This document shows positions 1 through 12,229 of a stretch of 64,000 nucleotides of DNA, piece after piece (the first letter of the stretch is position 1; every line of letters starts with the position of its first letter). The notes under the pieces are model-generated. The model was not told where the DNA came from and did not search any database. It saw only the letters and a list, made by a program, of their open reading frames with translations. The DNA lies in the NCBI GenBank assembly GCA_004154925.1, contig QJNS01000073.1, positions 248,001 to 312,000 on the forward strand, written 5' to 3'. Origin of the DNA: Monosporascus cannonballus. Its lineage: Eukaryota; Ascomycota; Sordariomycetes; Xylariales. The translations under genes and the position numbers were made by a program.

Positions 1-610
1 TTTTTGCGAATGTCGGAACCCCCCTTTCAGAGCGGACATCTTAGCGTCCCTTGTGTTTACGCGGTGGTGACCGCATCCAGGAGGCTAAGCAACAGTGATG
101 ATCTTGAGCATGACTGCCTTGCGAATTGCGTCTCGAGCGATTAACACGTACGAGGTTCTGCATATGTATTTTGGAGAGCGGATCCCTTTAATTGTGCTAC
201 CTCAATAACCTTCATTTCGACCCTTCCCGAACGGGCGGTCATGTCCAAATGGCTGCCACAAGTCAGTCGTGAGGTCGCGCCCAAATGCTCGCCTACCGCG
301 CTCGGCGGCCCCTAGTTATAGTCGTAGGGAGGGCTAGTGCAATACAGCTGCTCCCTTATAGACCGTGCCTAATCCCACATATCGTACAGAGTCGTCCCCC
401 TGGGTCTCCCGTTCGCCCCGCGTTGAGATTCGTTGGCGGCCATGAGTTCCAAATGTGTATAAATACAGCACGATGAGACAATATGACGTAGATAATCGCG
501 GTATGTCCATCGAATAAGTCGCGTTTTCTCCCTCATCGATGTTATCTGGAAACCTCCACCGAGAAGTATTGTATGAGTGGTGTACAAGTGTGTCGGCCAT
601 TTCTGCAGGT
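1..610. other. Intergenic DNA, no gene recognised
   Basis: Base-balanced sequence downstream of the tom22 stop codon. Short open frames occur on both strands, but none shows a recognisable domain, a credible splice pattern or a conserved run. The 3' untranslated region and polyadenylation signal of tom22 should lie just below position 611. I see no tRNA or repeat here. Confidence 0.6.
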
Positions 611-1223
611 CTATAGAGCTGGCTTGGCCTCCTGGCCGAGGGCTGCGCCGACCTGCGCCGCGATGGTCGAACCGCTCTGCTCGCCTCCAGCAGTGAGAAT
701 CTTTCCGACGAGTTAGCTTTCCGTACACGACGATCCCTCAACACCACTCCCGGAAGAGAGTGGGGAACTCACCTCGCTGCCCATCTCGCGCATCTTCATC
801 TCCTTCTCCATCTCGATGACCTGCTGCTCCTCGGCCCAGGCGAGGGCCCAGGGGACGCCAAGCAGGAGGGCGGAGCTGCCGACGACCCACAGCGTCTTGC
901 CGCCGAAGGAGAGCGCCGTTCCCACGGCGCTCGACACCGCGCCGACCTTTGCCGATATGTAGCCCCGCGTTGTCGGCGAGATGATGTCGCGCAGCGCATA
1001 CAGCCGGTCCGTCAGCGTCTCGCTCTCGGGGTCGTAGTCCGACTCTTCAGAGATCTCGGAATCTTATTGGAAGGGACGAGAGTTAGAGAACGTGCAATAG
1101 TAAAGAGTAGGATGAATCCTGCCGACAGTGCAACGTACCAGTATCAGTGAAATCCTCATCCTCCTCAGGGCCAGGCTGAGGCTGCTGGAAATGCTCATCG
1201 ACGACCTCTCTTAATTGAACCAT
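611..1223 (-). CDS. tom22: Mitochondrial import receptor subunit Tom22
   Basis: Central receptor and organiser of the TOM complex in the mitochondrial outer membrane, passing preproteins to the Tom40 channel. I read three exons, 1223-1139, 1062-773 and 700-611. The introns have GTACGT and GTGAGT donors and AAG acceptors, and the frame stays open throughout, giving 154 aa, the usual size for filamentous-fungal Tom22. Residues 1-50 are strongly acidic (PGPEEDEDF, then SEISEESDYDPESE), as expected for the cytosolic presequence-binding domain. A single membrane segment follows at about 85-105 (TLWVVGSSALLLGVPWALAW), then a short intermembrane-space tail ending EAKPAL. The start is fixed by MVQLREV, a typical Tom22 N-terminus. 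Without the introns the frame gives only a 74-aa fragment. The gene looks intact. Confidence 0.95.
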
Positions 1224-1974
1224 TATGCCACTCGGTCAGGTTTCCTTTCCGTATAAAACAAGCTTAACGTTCCGGAAATAGTTGACAAGGAAGTGGTGGG
1301 TATGATTGGTATGATTGTGTGTATTGAGCCTTAACAGGGATGGTTCAAAAATTTCATCATCGCAATCAGCGACGACAAGGAACCGCCTTCTTGCTTGGAA
1401 TGGCGTACTGGTCTGTGCATACCACTCATCAACGTTATCGTTATCGTTATCGTTATCGCTATCGCCATTCCTACAGCCTTTATTCACCCCGCATTATCAG
1501 GTTACTGGACCCCTTTAACTCGATATTACATCATGCGGTATTGCAACTCATACATGAGGCTCTACAACTATGCACATCAACTTTAGTCCTTATTCCCTGC
1601 CCCCTAACCCCTACTCTGCGTTACAATCATCAGTGTCTTGACGAGTCCATAAACGCTAAAACTTTGAATCGCGGCTTGCCGGAAATCTGGTAGAGCATTA
1701 CATGTAAATATATTCAACCCAGCCAGCCCAGCCGCCAAAATTACGTATTCTTCGTATGTACGACTTGCGATCTAGTATGCTCCAAGGCCATCCAGCCCTA
1801 TGCAATGAAGAAGCACGCGCCACGCATTCTTTCGTTCCGTCCGCCATGTCAAGCAAGCAATGTACCACTCTGATTCCTCAAATCCCTCTGTATTGTAACA
1901 CCCGGGTGCATGCGTGTGGTGCCTTTCTTTCTAGTCTAATATAAATGCGCCCGACCAGCCAACCAGCTCATGGC
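1224..1974. other. Spacer between nha1 3' end and tom22 start
   Basis: About 750 bases holding the tom22 promoter (minus strand) and the antiporter 3' end. It contains a short hexamer repeat at 1434-1463. Open frames across the repeat are low-complexity shadows. No other gene is supported. Confidence 0.6.
1434..1463. repeat. Hexanucleotide microsatellite, five GTTATC units
   Basis: Four perfect GTTATC units followed by one GCTATC unit, about 210-240 bases upstream of the tom22 start codon. It translates as IVIVIV or YRYRYR in spurious frames. It is likely to vary in length between isolates, and nothing shows it is regulatory. Confidence 0.9.
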
Positions 1975-4900
1975 TCATCTCCTCCGCCTCGAGGTCGCCG
2001 AGTCGTCCGCGAATCTAATGCCGGGCCGCCGCAGAGCGACCGGGACCCGTTCCGTGTTGTCGTCGTCGCTATCGCTGTCACCCGCTGCGGCGCCGCTGAG
2101 GGCTGCCTCCCGTCTGCGCCTCTCCACGGGCGTCTCCCTCTCCTCTGTATCCTCGCGGACGCTGGCAAATGCCGCGATCCTGCGCCTGCGCTCGGCGTCC
2201 GTCTCCGGCGTCTCGGTGCTGGGCCCGCCCTCCTTCTGGCTCGTACTCGTTGTCGTCGAGCTGCGACCTCGGGTCGCGGGCGGGAACGGTTCCTGCGGCT
2301 CCGACAATTTGCTCGGACTCGGGACGCTCTGTGCCGGCTCCGTCGCGGCTACCGGTCGTGATGACGGAGAATCTCGAACGGAGGTCTCTGGGCTGGACTT
2401 CGCACCCTGTGGTTGTTTCGCCTCGGATTTGACGGCAGCGGAGGCGGTTGAGTGATCGACAACGTCCCGACGTGTTTTCGGATCGAGTTTCCGAACCTCC
2501 TGAAGGAAGTCGTCCTTCGTCATACGCCTGCCGACACCCCCGATCGTAAACCGAATATGCCGGTCGTCATCCTCGTCAGTCTCCTGGGGAGCAGGGCCGC
2601 CCTTCTTTTTCTGTTCTCCTGCTCCACCTTTACCGAAACCAGCCCACCCGCTAACCGTAGGCTTGGCGCTAGGTCTACTAGGGCCAGCCTCGGCCTCGTC
2701 TCCATCTTTATCCTTGGTTCCTGGAGGGTTCTTCATCGGTTTGACCAGGCTGCCCATCCCCATGTATTTCAAACCTGTGGCAACATAATCTCTGCCTTCT
2801 TCTTGAGGAATCTCGTACTTCTTAACCACCTCTCCATCTTGATCCTCGACAATGATCTGGGAAACCCTATTAGCACAACCGCAGATTCATCAGTACCTCA
2901 CAGAGGAGAGCTACTCACCGTATTGCCGAATTGATAAGCTCTGGCCGGTTCGTGTTTCCGCTCATTCTTGCCCCTTGCTCTGCGCTTCTCTTGTTCCACT
3001 CTCCGCCATTCGGCCAAATTCTTTTTGATGGAATCATAGGTCCAGTAAGGTTTCTGGGTCTCGCCCTCTGCCCTCTCTTTCATCGCTTGCTCTTCTGGAG
3101 CACGTAGATCACGATCTTTAGGCTCAACAGCCAGCACTTGGCCATCTTGGTCCTCTACCACAACGTTATGTCCCTCATCATAGATGTTAATCTCTGAAGG
3201 CGGCCCCTGGCCCCTGAGTCCTGGATCTTCCGCGGCCGCACCATGCTGAGCTTCTGCCGCTTTCTCGGATTCTACTTGCGCTTGATGTCCCGCTAAAGCG
3301 CGAGATTCTCCCTGGGGGGGTTCTCCCTCAGCTGGCGATACCGGTTCGATCGGTTCGCTCGTGCTCCTCCGCTGAGGGAATATTGCCGACTGGCTAACGT
3401 GTCCGCCGGGGCCAATGCCGTCATCCCACCTCTTTCTACGCCGGCGACTAACCGACGAAGCACGGCTTCCAGCTCTACTCGGATTGTCTTCTTCACGCTG
3501 TCGCCGGAGAAACTGGCCTGGTATCCCAGTCGGCGGAAGAGCGCCTGGTGGGAATTCGGGCATCTTCGTCTCATCATAGTCAGTATCGGATATCGATCGA
3601 GCCTGAGACTTGGATTGGGATGATATGCGCGGCAGCCGGTTCATCCATGACGGACCGTCTTCAGGAGCAGTCGTATACGACATGGTGAGCGACAGGGTGT
3701 TTATGCGCTTTCCTAACGTAAAGACAGCCACCGATGACCCATGAACAATGATAGATGCGATGACCATGAACGTGACGATGGGCCACACGAGAGCTATGAC
3801 ATTGTAATACTCAACGCTGGGATCAGGAAGTTGCGCTAAGGGGACCGTGCGCTCCGTTTCCAACTCAGCACGGCAGAGTATGGCCACGAAAATGGCACCG
3901 ACGCCGATAGGTCCGAAATGCCCCGCAAACAAGGCCTCTCGCCAGGTTTTGACGTCGGGGATCCAGGGTTTCAGAGCAAGCATGATCGGAATGCGGCGGA
4001 AGAAGATGACTAAGATTGCCATGACGGACAGACGCCATGCAGAAAGACCAAGCTCCGCATTGTTAAACTGTTCCCAAGGAATGATGGTCCCTAGATAGAC
4101 GAAGTACGTCAGGTTGAGTAAGAGGTCGATGACATTAGACACGTGAGATTCTTCAGTCTTCTCACTAAACCAACCGTCGTTAGAGAAGCCAACTCCTGCC
4201 GCAAAGCCGACTAGCAGGTCGTCGAGGCCGAGTAAACTTCCGGACCCAGCACAGAAAAGTGCAAGAGTGAAGTAAAAGACGAGAAAACTTTCCCGATCAA
4301 TAAGATCATGTTTCTCGGCCGCCTTGATGCCATGTCGAGCGATATATCCAAGGGCAAATCCGTAGATTGACCCGAAAACGCATTCATACAAGATGGTGTA
4401 TACGAACCAGTGATACACCGTCTCCTTGGCATGAAGGTGCTCCTGGAGGAGATAGAGGGCTAGGTATACAAAAGGGAATGCCATCCCGTCGTTGCAACCG
4501 GACTCGGCGGAAAGCAGATCACGCAAATGCTTGGGCACGCGCTTAGCGAACTTGCCTTTTCCAACCACAGACGAGGCGAGGACAGGGTCGGTAGCCGTTA
4601 CACATGCGGCGACTGCCAGGCTTTCCAGCCAGTTCAGAGATGGCACCATCCACCAAATAAACAGGCTCACAATTAGCCACCCGAAAGTCATTATAGGTAG
4701 CAGTAGGAAGGCAACAGACTTCCAATGTTTCTCCATATAGAACTTAGGTAGCTCGACCCCTATAGCAAAGCACTGGACAACCAGAACGATGCGAGAAAAT
4801 TCCAGGGTGACGGTGTCGACGTTGCCCCATGATATCGGATTGATTAAGTTCGCGCCATTAGGCCCAAAGATAACTCCGCAGATCGTGGCGACGGTGGCTT

Positions 4901-5018
4901 CGCCGATGTACATGCGCTCCTTGATGACCGAAGAGCAGAGCATAAAAAGCGAGGTAAACCCTCCCAGGATTATGTACACCAGGTGTGGTGAGGTGATTGC
5001 CAAGTGGTTCCACGCCAT
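1975..5018 (-). CDS. nha1: Nha1-type Na+(K+)/H+ antiporter, plasma membrane
   Basis: Exports Na+/K+ in exchange for protons; fungal Nha1/Sod2 antiporters act in the plasma membrane in salt and pH tolerance. Two exons: 5018-2919 (700 codons) and 2856-1975 (293 codons plus stop), joined over a 62-base intron with a GTGAGT donor and CCCAG acceptor, total 993 aa. Residues 1-440 are the membrane domain, with about twelve hydrophobic segments. It carries TATDPVLASSVVGKG (Asp144), ESGCNDGMAFPF (Asp177) and LDDLLVGFAAG (Asp266-Asp267), the acidic residues important for transport in yeast homologues. HGSSVAVFTLGKRI closes the membrane part. A hydrophilic, charged tail of about 550 residues follows, with IYDEGHNVVVEDQDGQ and a terminal GIRFADD, as in fungal Nha1 regulatory tails. 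The start MAWNHL lies just before the first membrane segment. The gene looks intact. Confidence 0.95.
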
Positions 5019-8000
5019 GGTTTACCACGTGAGAGACCTACCGGACAGCGCCGGAAGGTCCCAGAATATATTTGTGGTTCGACGGGCAGTACACTTCAAA
5101 TCGGGCGAAGCCAGCGAACGTTGAGACACCTTGAGCAGACGGAATGCGACACGACAGGAATTGAGATATCCCCAAGAGGGGAACCGGTGCTGCTCGGATC
5201 GTATCTTCGATGTATTGGGAGAAAAGGTCTTGCGCCAAACAAATTGGGTCTATGTAGCTAGAAAAACAGCAACCGGTATGTCAGAGCAGCCGGTCGAGAG
5301 GTCGGCGAGTGAAAGTCGACGAGGAAAATCCAACCTAAAACTGCGCGTCTTGTTCCGCGTGCGCCATCGCCATGTCTCGCCGAGTTCAGAAAGAAGTACT
5401 TAAAAATGCAGGATGTCAACGGATAAAGGTTCAGTAGGAAGTAGGAGGGCGAGGGATTCACCGAGACCAGATTAAGTCTTGAGTATAGAATCGAGAAGAA
5501 TGTGTGGAGTTTGTATGAGTAAACGGGCGGAGGTCGACGAACTGGAACGTGCAAGGTCTCTACCGACCAGATTTTGATCAATGTAGCCCCGACTCAGGAG
5601 CAAAACTCGACCGCCTTCAAGGATGATGCGTATTCTAGTAAGATTATGGGTCCGATAGACGGGTCTAGTGGAAGTAGATCGGGGCTTTTAGCGTGCAGCC
5701 GATTGGGCCCGACGGTAACCAGGTCATTGATCATTCTGATAGGCTCGTAGATAGGGTGAAGCAGATCTCAGGTCGGCAAGTACTATCAGAGTACCGACCA
5801 GTTGATAGCTCGTTATCTGAACAGCAATCCTTACCCTTTCTAAGATATTCGATATTAAACGTCTGCATTTACCCATACGGTTCATGACGATCTTTAGAAA
5901 TGCCGTAAAAGTTCGCATTCATTATCGCCAATCGCGAAGCCCATTGCCCAGCATTAGATTAGAGCTGAGCATACGTGTTTCACGGCTTTCCAGGGGTGTT
6001 GACACCTCCTCACATAGGTAGGTAGGTATGTATATAACGAACAGATTGACCTGGCGGATTAAGTCAGGAACGAGGATCGTAATACCGAAGCCGGTCCTCA
6101 TAGCCTTGAATTCGGAGACCATGCGATCGCCACCAGCGAAGACACATCCGTCTTGTTAACCGTGAAAAGTGCAGGGTCTTGCTATTCAGAAAGATGATTT
6201 TCTACCCCCAATGAGAGAGCGAGAGGGACCAGATTCAGGGGTGAAGCTATGCATATATGCTCCAAGGTCAATGCATAAGGCAGATCTGTCCGAAGGAATG
6301 GTCGCCTGGGTACATTCGGAGTACTTGGCAGCTACTTTCCGGCTTCTTTTTCCAGGCCAGGACCCCGAACTAACGAATGTTTTTATCAGGCAGCTGAGGT
6401 GCCATTGCACGCCAGCCGACAAAAAGACAACTTTGATAATTTCAGCGGAAAAATAATCATGGGCTGAATCCACAGTGCACATACGGGCCATTGAGTCGTA
6501 ATGTCCGCCAAGCGGCCCCCCATCCATTACGTCATTCGACCCGTCGGACTCACAAGCGAAAAATATCCGACCAACGATACAACCCCACCCATGTCTTGTT
6601 GCAGCCCAGGCGTGCCCAGTGGGCGCCCAAATGACTGGACCAATTAGAAGGTCTCCCAAGCCGACCCGGCCGGTGGAATAGGGCGCCTCCGCTCTTGGCG
6701 TTCTCGGCGCGCGTTTGAAACAGTAACGATACGTTGAAGAAAGGTTTTGGCAAGCTTTTCACAAGAATCTCATCGTAAGCTTAGCTTCGTAAAAACAAGC
6801 AATGCCGATACTGGGGGTCTCAAGCTTTCTGCTTGTGACAGAGAAAATGTGGAGCCCTGATACCGGCGACATATCTCCTGCCTGCCCGACCTGCAACTGG
6901 CAGGTTGCCCGGATCCGCCGTTTGCACACCGCCACACTCGCATCAGCTGTGGCGGTGAGTGGGGTCGTATCGCCTCAGCTTTTCATTATGCAAATATCCA
7001 ACACGATCCTGTACCTGTATGACTGAGCTCGGCCGCTTCTTCGTTTTACACAAGACCTTATCCCATTCACATAATCTACACCGAATGGATCAGCACTGTT
7101 AATAAAGCGGCTTTCTGATGCACATATTTCCCACTAATCATCAGTCGAAGGATATAGAAATGCGGCTCAGTCCACCACGAGTCTTAACGTCCCTGGCAAG
7201 CAGTTGAGTGACCGGTGCTTTCTAACCACTGCCGTGTTTGCTGAAGCTCACCGACTCTCGGTCCACCATGAATAATACTGGATAGAGACGAGCTTTTAAC
7301 GACCAGTTAAGACAGTTGCCAGTGTTAATGACCCTGTCTTTGGACTAGAATCAAAAGTGAAACGGCCCGATCCTAAACTCATAGATTTCGGCCACGACCA
7401 AAAAACAGATTGACTCTGTAATGGCTCGGTACGGAGTGGAGAAATGCTAGCTCCTGCGGCTCCGACCGCCCGTGAACCATCACATTCCGGGATATCTTTC
7501 TTCACAGCGGCTGATCCGGTACCGAGCCCTATCTGATGATCGGGAACCCCGTTCTTTTAGACCGCTCTTCTACCTGCCCTTGCCCTCCGCATGATGCGTT
7601 TCGACTTCTTGGCTAATTTTCACTTTTAGTCACCAACCTTAACAAGCACGCCTCCCTGGAATCTGACAAAGCCACGATTTTTTCGGGGCCAAGGGTATGT
7701 TAGATAGTGGACATCTCGCTTTTAACACCCTAAAACAGTGAAAATGACCTTGCATATACTTCGAATTGCAATACCACCGCCGATTGTATCATGCCCCTAG
7801 GCCAGGATACCTGGGTTACCGCCGGGCCTTAGTTGATAATCTGTCTACATGACTATATGAGACGCCTCATGGCGTCGAGCAGTCATATTCTTCGCTATAT
7901 TTTGGGCAACCGTTATGTCCCCGGCAAACTCGGTTAAGATGCTTCTCTTCGAATTTCTTGCACGCTACTAACTAATGCCATTCTTACTTCCGCGCCCGCC

Positions 8001-8066
8001 TAGGTTTACCGGATTCCAACTACTGCTCATGGATGGCCCGGAGAGCTCGCAAAATATCGACCCAAC
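5019..8066. other. Gene-poor intergenic region
   Basis: About 3 kb upstream of the antiporter and downstream of the scytalone dehydratase. Base composition is balanced and stop codons are dense. The longest open frames (for example 6169-6456 plus, 6186-6659 minus, 6802-7026 plus) overlap one another or carry no recognisable motif, and I reject them as chance. The antiporter promoter should lie just above 5018. No tRNA, TIR or LTR was recognised. Confidence 0.55.
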
Positions 8067-8775
8067 CTAGATAGCGGACACGGTAACCCCGCTCTTCACT
8101 TTCTCGGAAAGGTCATCGGCCTTCGCAGGGACGCCAGCGACCCTCTGCGCCTCGGCCTCCCCGTCGCCGAACTCGTCGCGACCGCCCGCGAAGACCTTGT
8201 CGAAGTCGTACTCACCCCACCTGATCTCGGGGCTGAGGCCGGCGAACTTCCACACGCCGCCGACCTTCCTGTACCAGTGGGTGTTGGTACTGTGGGCGTG
8301 GCCCTTGACCGCGACTTGCGCCCGGCTCTCGTCCGTGTACCGCTGGTGCGGCACCCGCAACTGGTGGTGGCCGACGACCTCATCATCTGAGACCTTCTCG
8401 TACGTGGTGCCGCCGATGAAGTGTTGCGTCATCAGTAAGGGGTCGCCCAGGACGGCCTGGCTCGAGATCATGGCTATGAACTCCTCGGCCGGCATCGCCT
8501 CCCATAGCTTGTCTAGGAACGAGCGGTAGTCAACCTTGTTTGAAATTTAGCATCTGGTTAAGTCTAGGCTTTGGGACGGATGGGATAGACATTCATACCC
8601 TCAAAGTTGGCGCGATGCATTCTCGTAGCCTGTCCCAGTTTTTGCTGTCATAGCTGTCGGCCCACTCAAATAGGGCCTTCTGTATCCCTTGGAAGTCTGT
8701 TAAAACTTAGCCAGTATGCTACTTAAAGGTAAGCCTTTCCGTTTTACCCTCAAATGTAATGTCTCTGTTGGCCAT
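8067..8775 (-). CDS. scd1: Scytalone dehydratase (DHN-melanin pathway type)
   Basis: Dehydrates scytalone to 1,3,8-trihydroxynaphthalene and vermelone to 1,8-dihydroxynaphthalene in DHN-melanin synthesis; related enzymes act in other polyketide pathways. Three exons: 8775-8748, 8696-8599 and 8534-8067, with donors GTAAAA and GTATGA and acceptors CAG and AAG, giving 197 aa. The catalytic set of the rice-blast enzyme is complete, shifted by five residues: Tyr25 and Asp26 (SYDSKNW), Tyr45 (VDYRSF), His80 (QHFIGG), His105 (RVPHQRY), Ser124 and Asn126 (HAHSTN). A tail of about 25 polar residues after the core (about 172-197) has no equivalent in the blast enzyme as I know it. Start MANRDITFE sits just before the first intron. 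No polyketide synthase or naphthol reductase gene lies in the window. Looks intact. Confidence 0.93.
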
Positions 8776-10180
8776 GATGGGCGGTAGGTCTAGAGTTTGT
8801 ATCAGGTTGTTACACGGCCAATTGAATGTGATCAGCAAATGTCTCCGAGCTTTAAACAACTAACACCTGGGCCGCTCTCTTTATGTATTTGCTTGTCTGT
8901 GCCATTCTCACGAGTTGCGGCATGCCGATGGCTGCATACGGACCTATCGGCCTGCCCCTCGGCTGATACGGTATGTTCGGACTCATACCCCGGCCGTTGC
9001 CGTCGGAGTTCCCCCACGGAGTCCTTGAGAACGCATAAAAGTGTAATAATTAATGCCCAGACTTGCCCACTGTCAGCTTCCTCGGCTTCTACAAGAGCGG
9101 TAACTGGCCTTCATGATCGGTCGGGCATTAATGCAAAGGAAACGTGTAACTAACAGACACTTTAAACAATTGGTCGGAACCATGTTGTTAGTCAAACCTG
9201 TGTGTGTCTTCGAAGTTACAGCCGGACTGTTCGCCCAACCGATTAAATGCCCTTTCGGGGCTGAGACTGCACAGGGCCTAACCGCTTCCTCCAGCGCCTA
9301 TTATAGCCTCTCAATACAATAGAACGCCACTCGGACGGGGGGCTCGTGGGGAAATTCGACAACCTCCGGACCCCCTCCTCTGTGGGCCGAAATATGTGGG
9401 CAAGGCCTTCCCGTTCCCATTATACATCGTAAATATTTCCGTTCCTCATAAATGAAATGTAACTAGAAGATAGGCGCTTGGCGCCTTGAGCGCATCGGTG
9501 AAGCAGACAGCGGTCCTGACAATCAGTAACGGAACACCGCGCCTGTGCTGGGTCGACGGATGGCTTTGCCCCCCCCCCCCCCCCCCCCCCCCGGGCGGGT
9601 GGGGGAGGCTTGTCCCTTCCCCCAAACTAGCATGAGTATGGAGTAAAAAATTTATTGGAAATCGTTCTGTATTCCGGGTGAGGTACAGACCGGTAGTAGT
9701 AGCGATACCTGGGCGGACGGGCTTTGTGCTACAGAGGTCCTTTGACGCCAGAAGTGATATCGGCGGAACAGAATGAGCTTAATCCGACACTGACGCCTTC
9801 TGTGGGAGAGCCCGCAAGTTGTGAATCCACGACTAATTACGCTTCGGGCTATTTTAACACATTATGACAGGAATAGCACGCTGGACGTGAAGGAGAGGAT
9901 TGTTGATAGCGGTTGTACTTGCGGATGTTGACTGGCCGTAGCTGAAACATACCAGAGCGAAGAATCCTTCGTGACGAAGGCTCGATCCTGTTGTTTTAAA
10001 CATGCTGACGTGGTAACAAATTGACCATTTATAACGCTATTGCTAGCCACGCAATAACGGCGTCGCTTTTTTGACACATGCAAAACCGCACCCACAACCT
10101 CCTTCTAGTGGCAACCTAGAAGACCGGGGACTTTGCCGCTGTCGCCGTTCTTCATATCTGGGTGGCAGAATCATGGCTGG
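8776..10180. other. Intergenic region with a C24 homopolymer
   Basis: Sequence between the dehydratase promoter and the 3' end of the transcription-factor relic. Balanced composition, no convincing gene; open frames at 8797-9153 (plus) and 9862-10,095 (minus) show no motif. A run of 24 C occurs at 9569-9592. Confidence 0.55.
9569..9592. repeat. Poly-C tract of 24 bases followed by a G-rich run
   Basis: Twenty-four consecutive C residues, immediately followed by GGGCGGGTGGGGGAGG. The C run and G run could fold back on one another or form i-motif/G-quadruplex structures. The length is uncertain because sequencing miscounts such tracts. Confidence 0.9.
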
Positions 10181-12135
10181 CTACATGAATGTCTGCTGAT
10201 CTAGGTCGGTTATCATATTATTTATGGACGCATCTAGCCACGGCCAGAAGCCCTCTCCTGGGTCTTGTCCGAGCGACGTACTGAACGGTATTGACTGGAT
10301 ATCAACGGCTTGAAATTGGACGTCCGCCGTGGGAGTAATCGTGTCCGGTAGAGGAGGATAAACCCCAGCGACTTGAGCTCGATCTGCGGGAGCAGAAGTG
10401 AGATAGGGGTTTTGTCGGGCGGCCTGGTGTATATGGAAAAGGGTATCGTACATTAGGGAGGCACCGAGTCGATTAGTAATAGAAAGTCGCATCGAGGAGA
10501 GGAGACTGGAGCCGATTCCCACTGAGCGTGCCCTATCAACTATTTTCTCGAGTACCTCTCCGGCTATCGCACCGCCTCGATGTCGGGGCATCAGGGTAAA
10601 CAACTTCCGCGCTTCGGCCAAGCTTTCAACGGCTCGTGCGACGTGTATCGGACTGAGCAGACGGCGGTCTAGTAGCGCACGGAACAAATAGGTAGCGGCG
10701 AAGAACATATCCGCAGAATATAGCCGCGGGCAGCTGGTTAGTCTGCCGGCACTGGAGAGCCCGTTTTCAAATGGTAAAAGGCTGAAGTCTTTCATTTGGG
10801 AGATGAGGCGAGAGGAGGATTCCAATCCGCGATGGAGGATGGATTGTATGATGACTGTGTTTTGGACTTTCATCTCGGCAGTTTCATGGGGCGGTAGGAG
10901 TGCGGCCATTGCGTAGAGATTTAGCTTTGAACATTGGAGTTGGATATCGAGTTCCGGCGTCCATTGGGCCCCGTAAGCCAGCTTAATAGCATCGAGGCTG
11001 CTGTCGAAAGCTTGGATGAGAGAAATGTACTGCTATGTCGTCAACCTCCTCAAGGGATACGGTATAATTACACACAATCTCGTAAATTAATATGCTTGCT
11101 CGAAACTCGGGTGGCACGAGGGGACCTAGGTGCCTAAGGGCCTTTCTCACGTATCTAAGGTGATGAGGAGAAGACGGAGGAGGTAAGACCCCCTGAAACA
11201 TAGCCGTTCTATGAGATTCATATCAGCACAAGGACGACCCGCTGATTTGGGAAATCATACTGCGTGCTGATGCTGAAGCAAGCTAACCACGTCAAGCTTT
11301 GGGTCTGGGGTGTGATATCACAGGGGGAGTCGGACCACAATGCGAATCCTTGCGCAGCATGCCCTGGCGGCGGCGGGTTATGAAAGTTCATTCTTATACA
11401 CGTGTTGACCGCAATGCCAACGTAGTTCCATGTCGGGTCGAGCAATGCTTGTCGCTTGGGGAAAGGCCACATACATAGGAGTAGGAGGGCATGGACCTCG
11501 CCGATAGAACGAATAGCTCTCGTCGAAAGGGGCACTATGAGCTCCTGGTGCGTGGCAAGCAACCGACTGTACAACTCGTGGTGTTTCTCATGGTGCTGGC
11601 ATGTAATCAACGCGATCGTCCAGAAAAGCAGCGGGGAAGCAGAGGCAAGACGGTCTAACGACCCGACCGGTTGCATAAAGGGTGCATGAGCGAGATAGTA
11701 ACGCTCAAAGCTATAGTAATCATTAGCACAGGGGAGTATCTAGGCATTCATACAATGACACACTGCTGAAATAGATCGACTATAATATTTGAGGGGATGA
11801 AAACATCCCCGAGTTGGAAGTCGGGATAGGTCTCAGCCCGTAGCGACAGGAGAAGCGCCCCGCGGCGGTTCGTTCTGCACTCGAGCCGCCCGGGGTCGTC
11901 CACAAATGTAATCACCTCCTCGGGTTCATAAAGCGGCTCTCGCACTATGCGTGCACCATTTGCAATATCACGAGCGATTCTATTTGCAGTGAGCATTGCC
12001 AATTCGAGACGCGGTGATCGGTATTACCCACTGTCTCGTCGCTATTCGCTTGAAATTTTTATCGAACTGGCACACGAGTTTCTTACCGTCACATCTTGAA
12101 CACGGATTAGGCACCTTCCTGTGGGCATCGCACTG
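10181..12135 (-). pseudogene. Zn2Cys6 transcription factor with MHR domain, probably decayed
   Basis: Fungal zinc-cluster regulator; target genes unknown. Exons I can join by splice signals and phase: about 12,135-12,032 (half zinc cluster, PCSRCDGKKLVCQFDKNF), 11,979-11,764, 11,710-11,261, 11,208 downwards, ending at the stop at 10,181. The middle-homology part is clear: ASPLLFWTIALI, TRAIRSIGEVHALLLLCMW, NYVGIAVNTCIRMNFHNPP, then LTWLACFSISTQ and SLEEVDD, and later LDAIKLAYGAQWTPELDIQL and MKVQNTVIIQSI. Two defects. Between 11,015 and 11,028 the frame shifts, so VDDIAVHF and FDSSLDAIK lie in different frames with no room for an intron. The N-terminal cluster shows only Cys-x2-His-x6-Cys-x2-Cys-x6-Cys, so canonical cysteines are missing. 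A sequencing error or an exon I misread could explain either one. Confidence 0.75.
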
Positions 12136-12229
12136 CGACACGGAGTTAATGATAGCCTCTGAGATGGATGTTGTGAGGCCGCTAGATCTAGCCTAGAAGG
12201 GGTTGTCCTCCGTTATTAAGGATACTTAC

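Noticed and set aside
6169..6659. Overlapping plus (95 codons) and minus (157 codons) frames
   Set aside because: Mutually overlapping, without domain, splice signals or conserved motif; expected by chance in balanced DNA.
8797..9153. 118-codon plus-strand frame
   Set aside because: Cys/Ser-rich with no recognisable motif and no splice structure.
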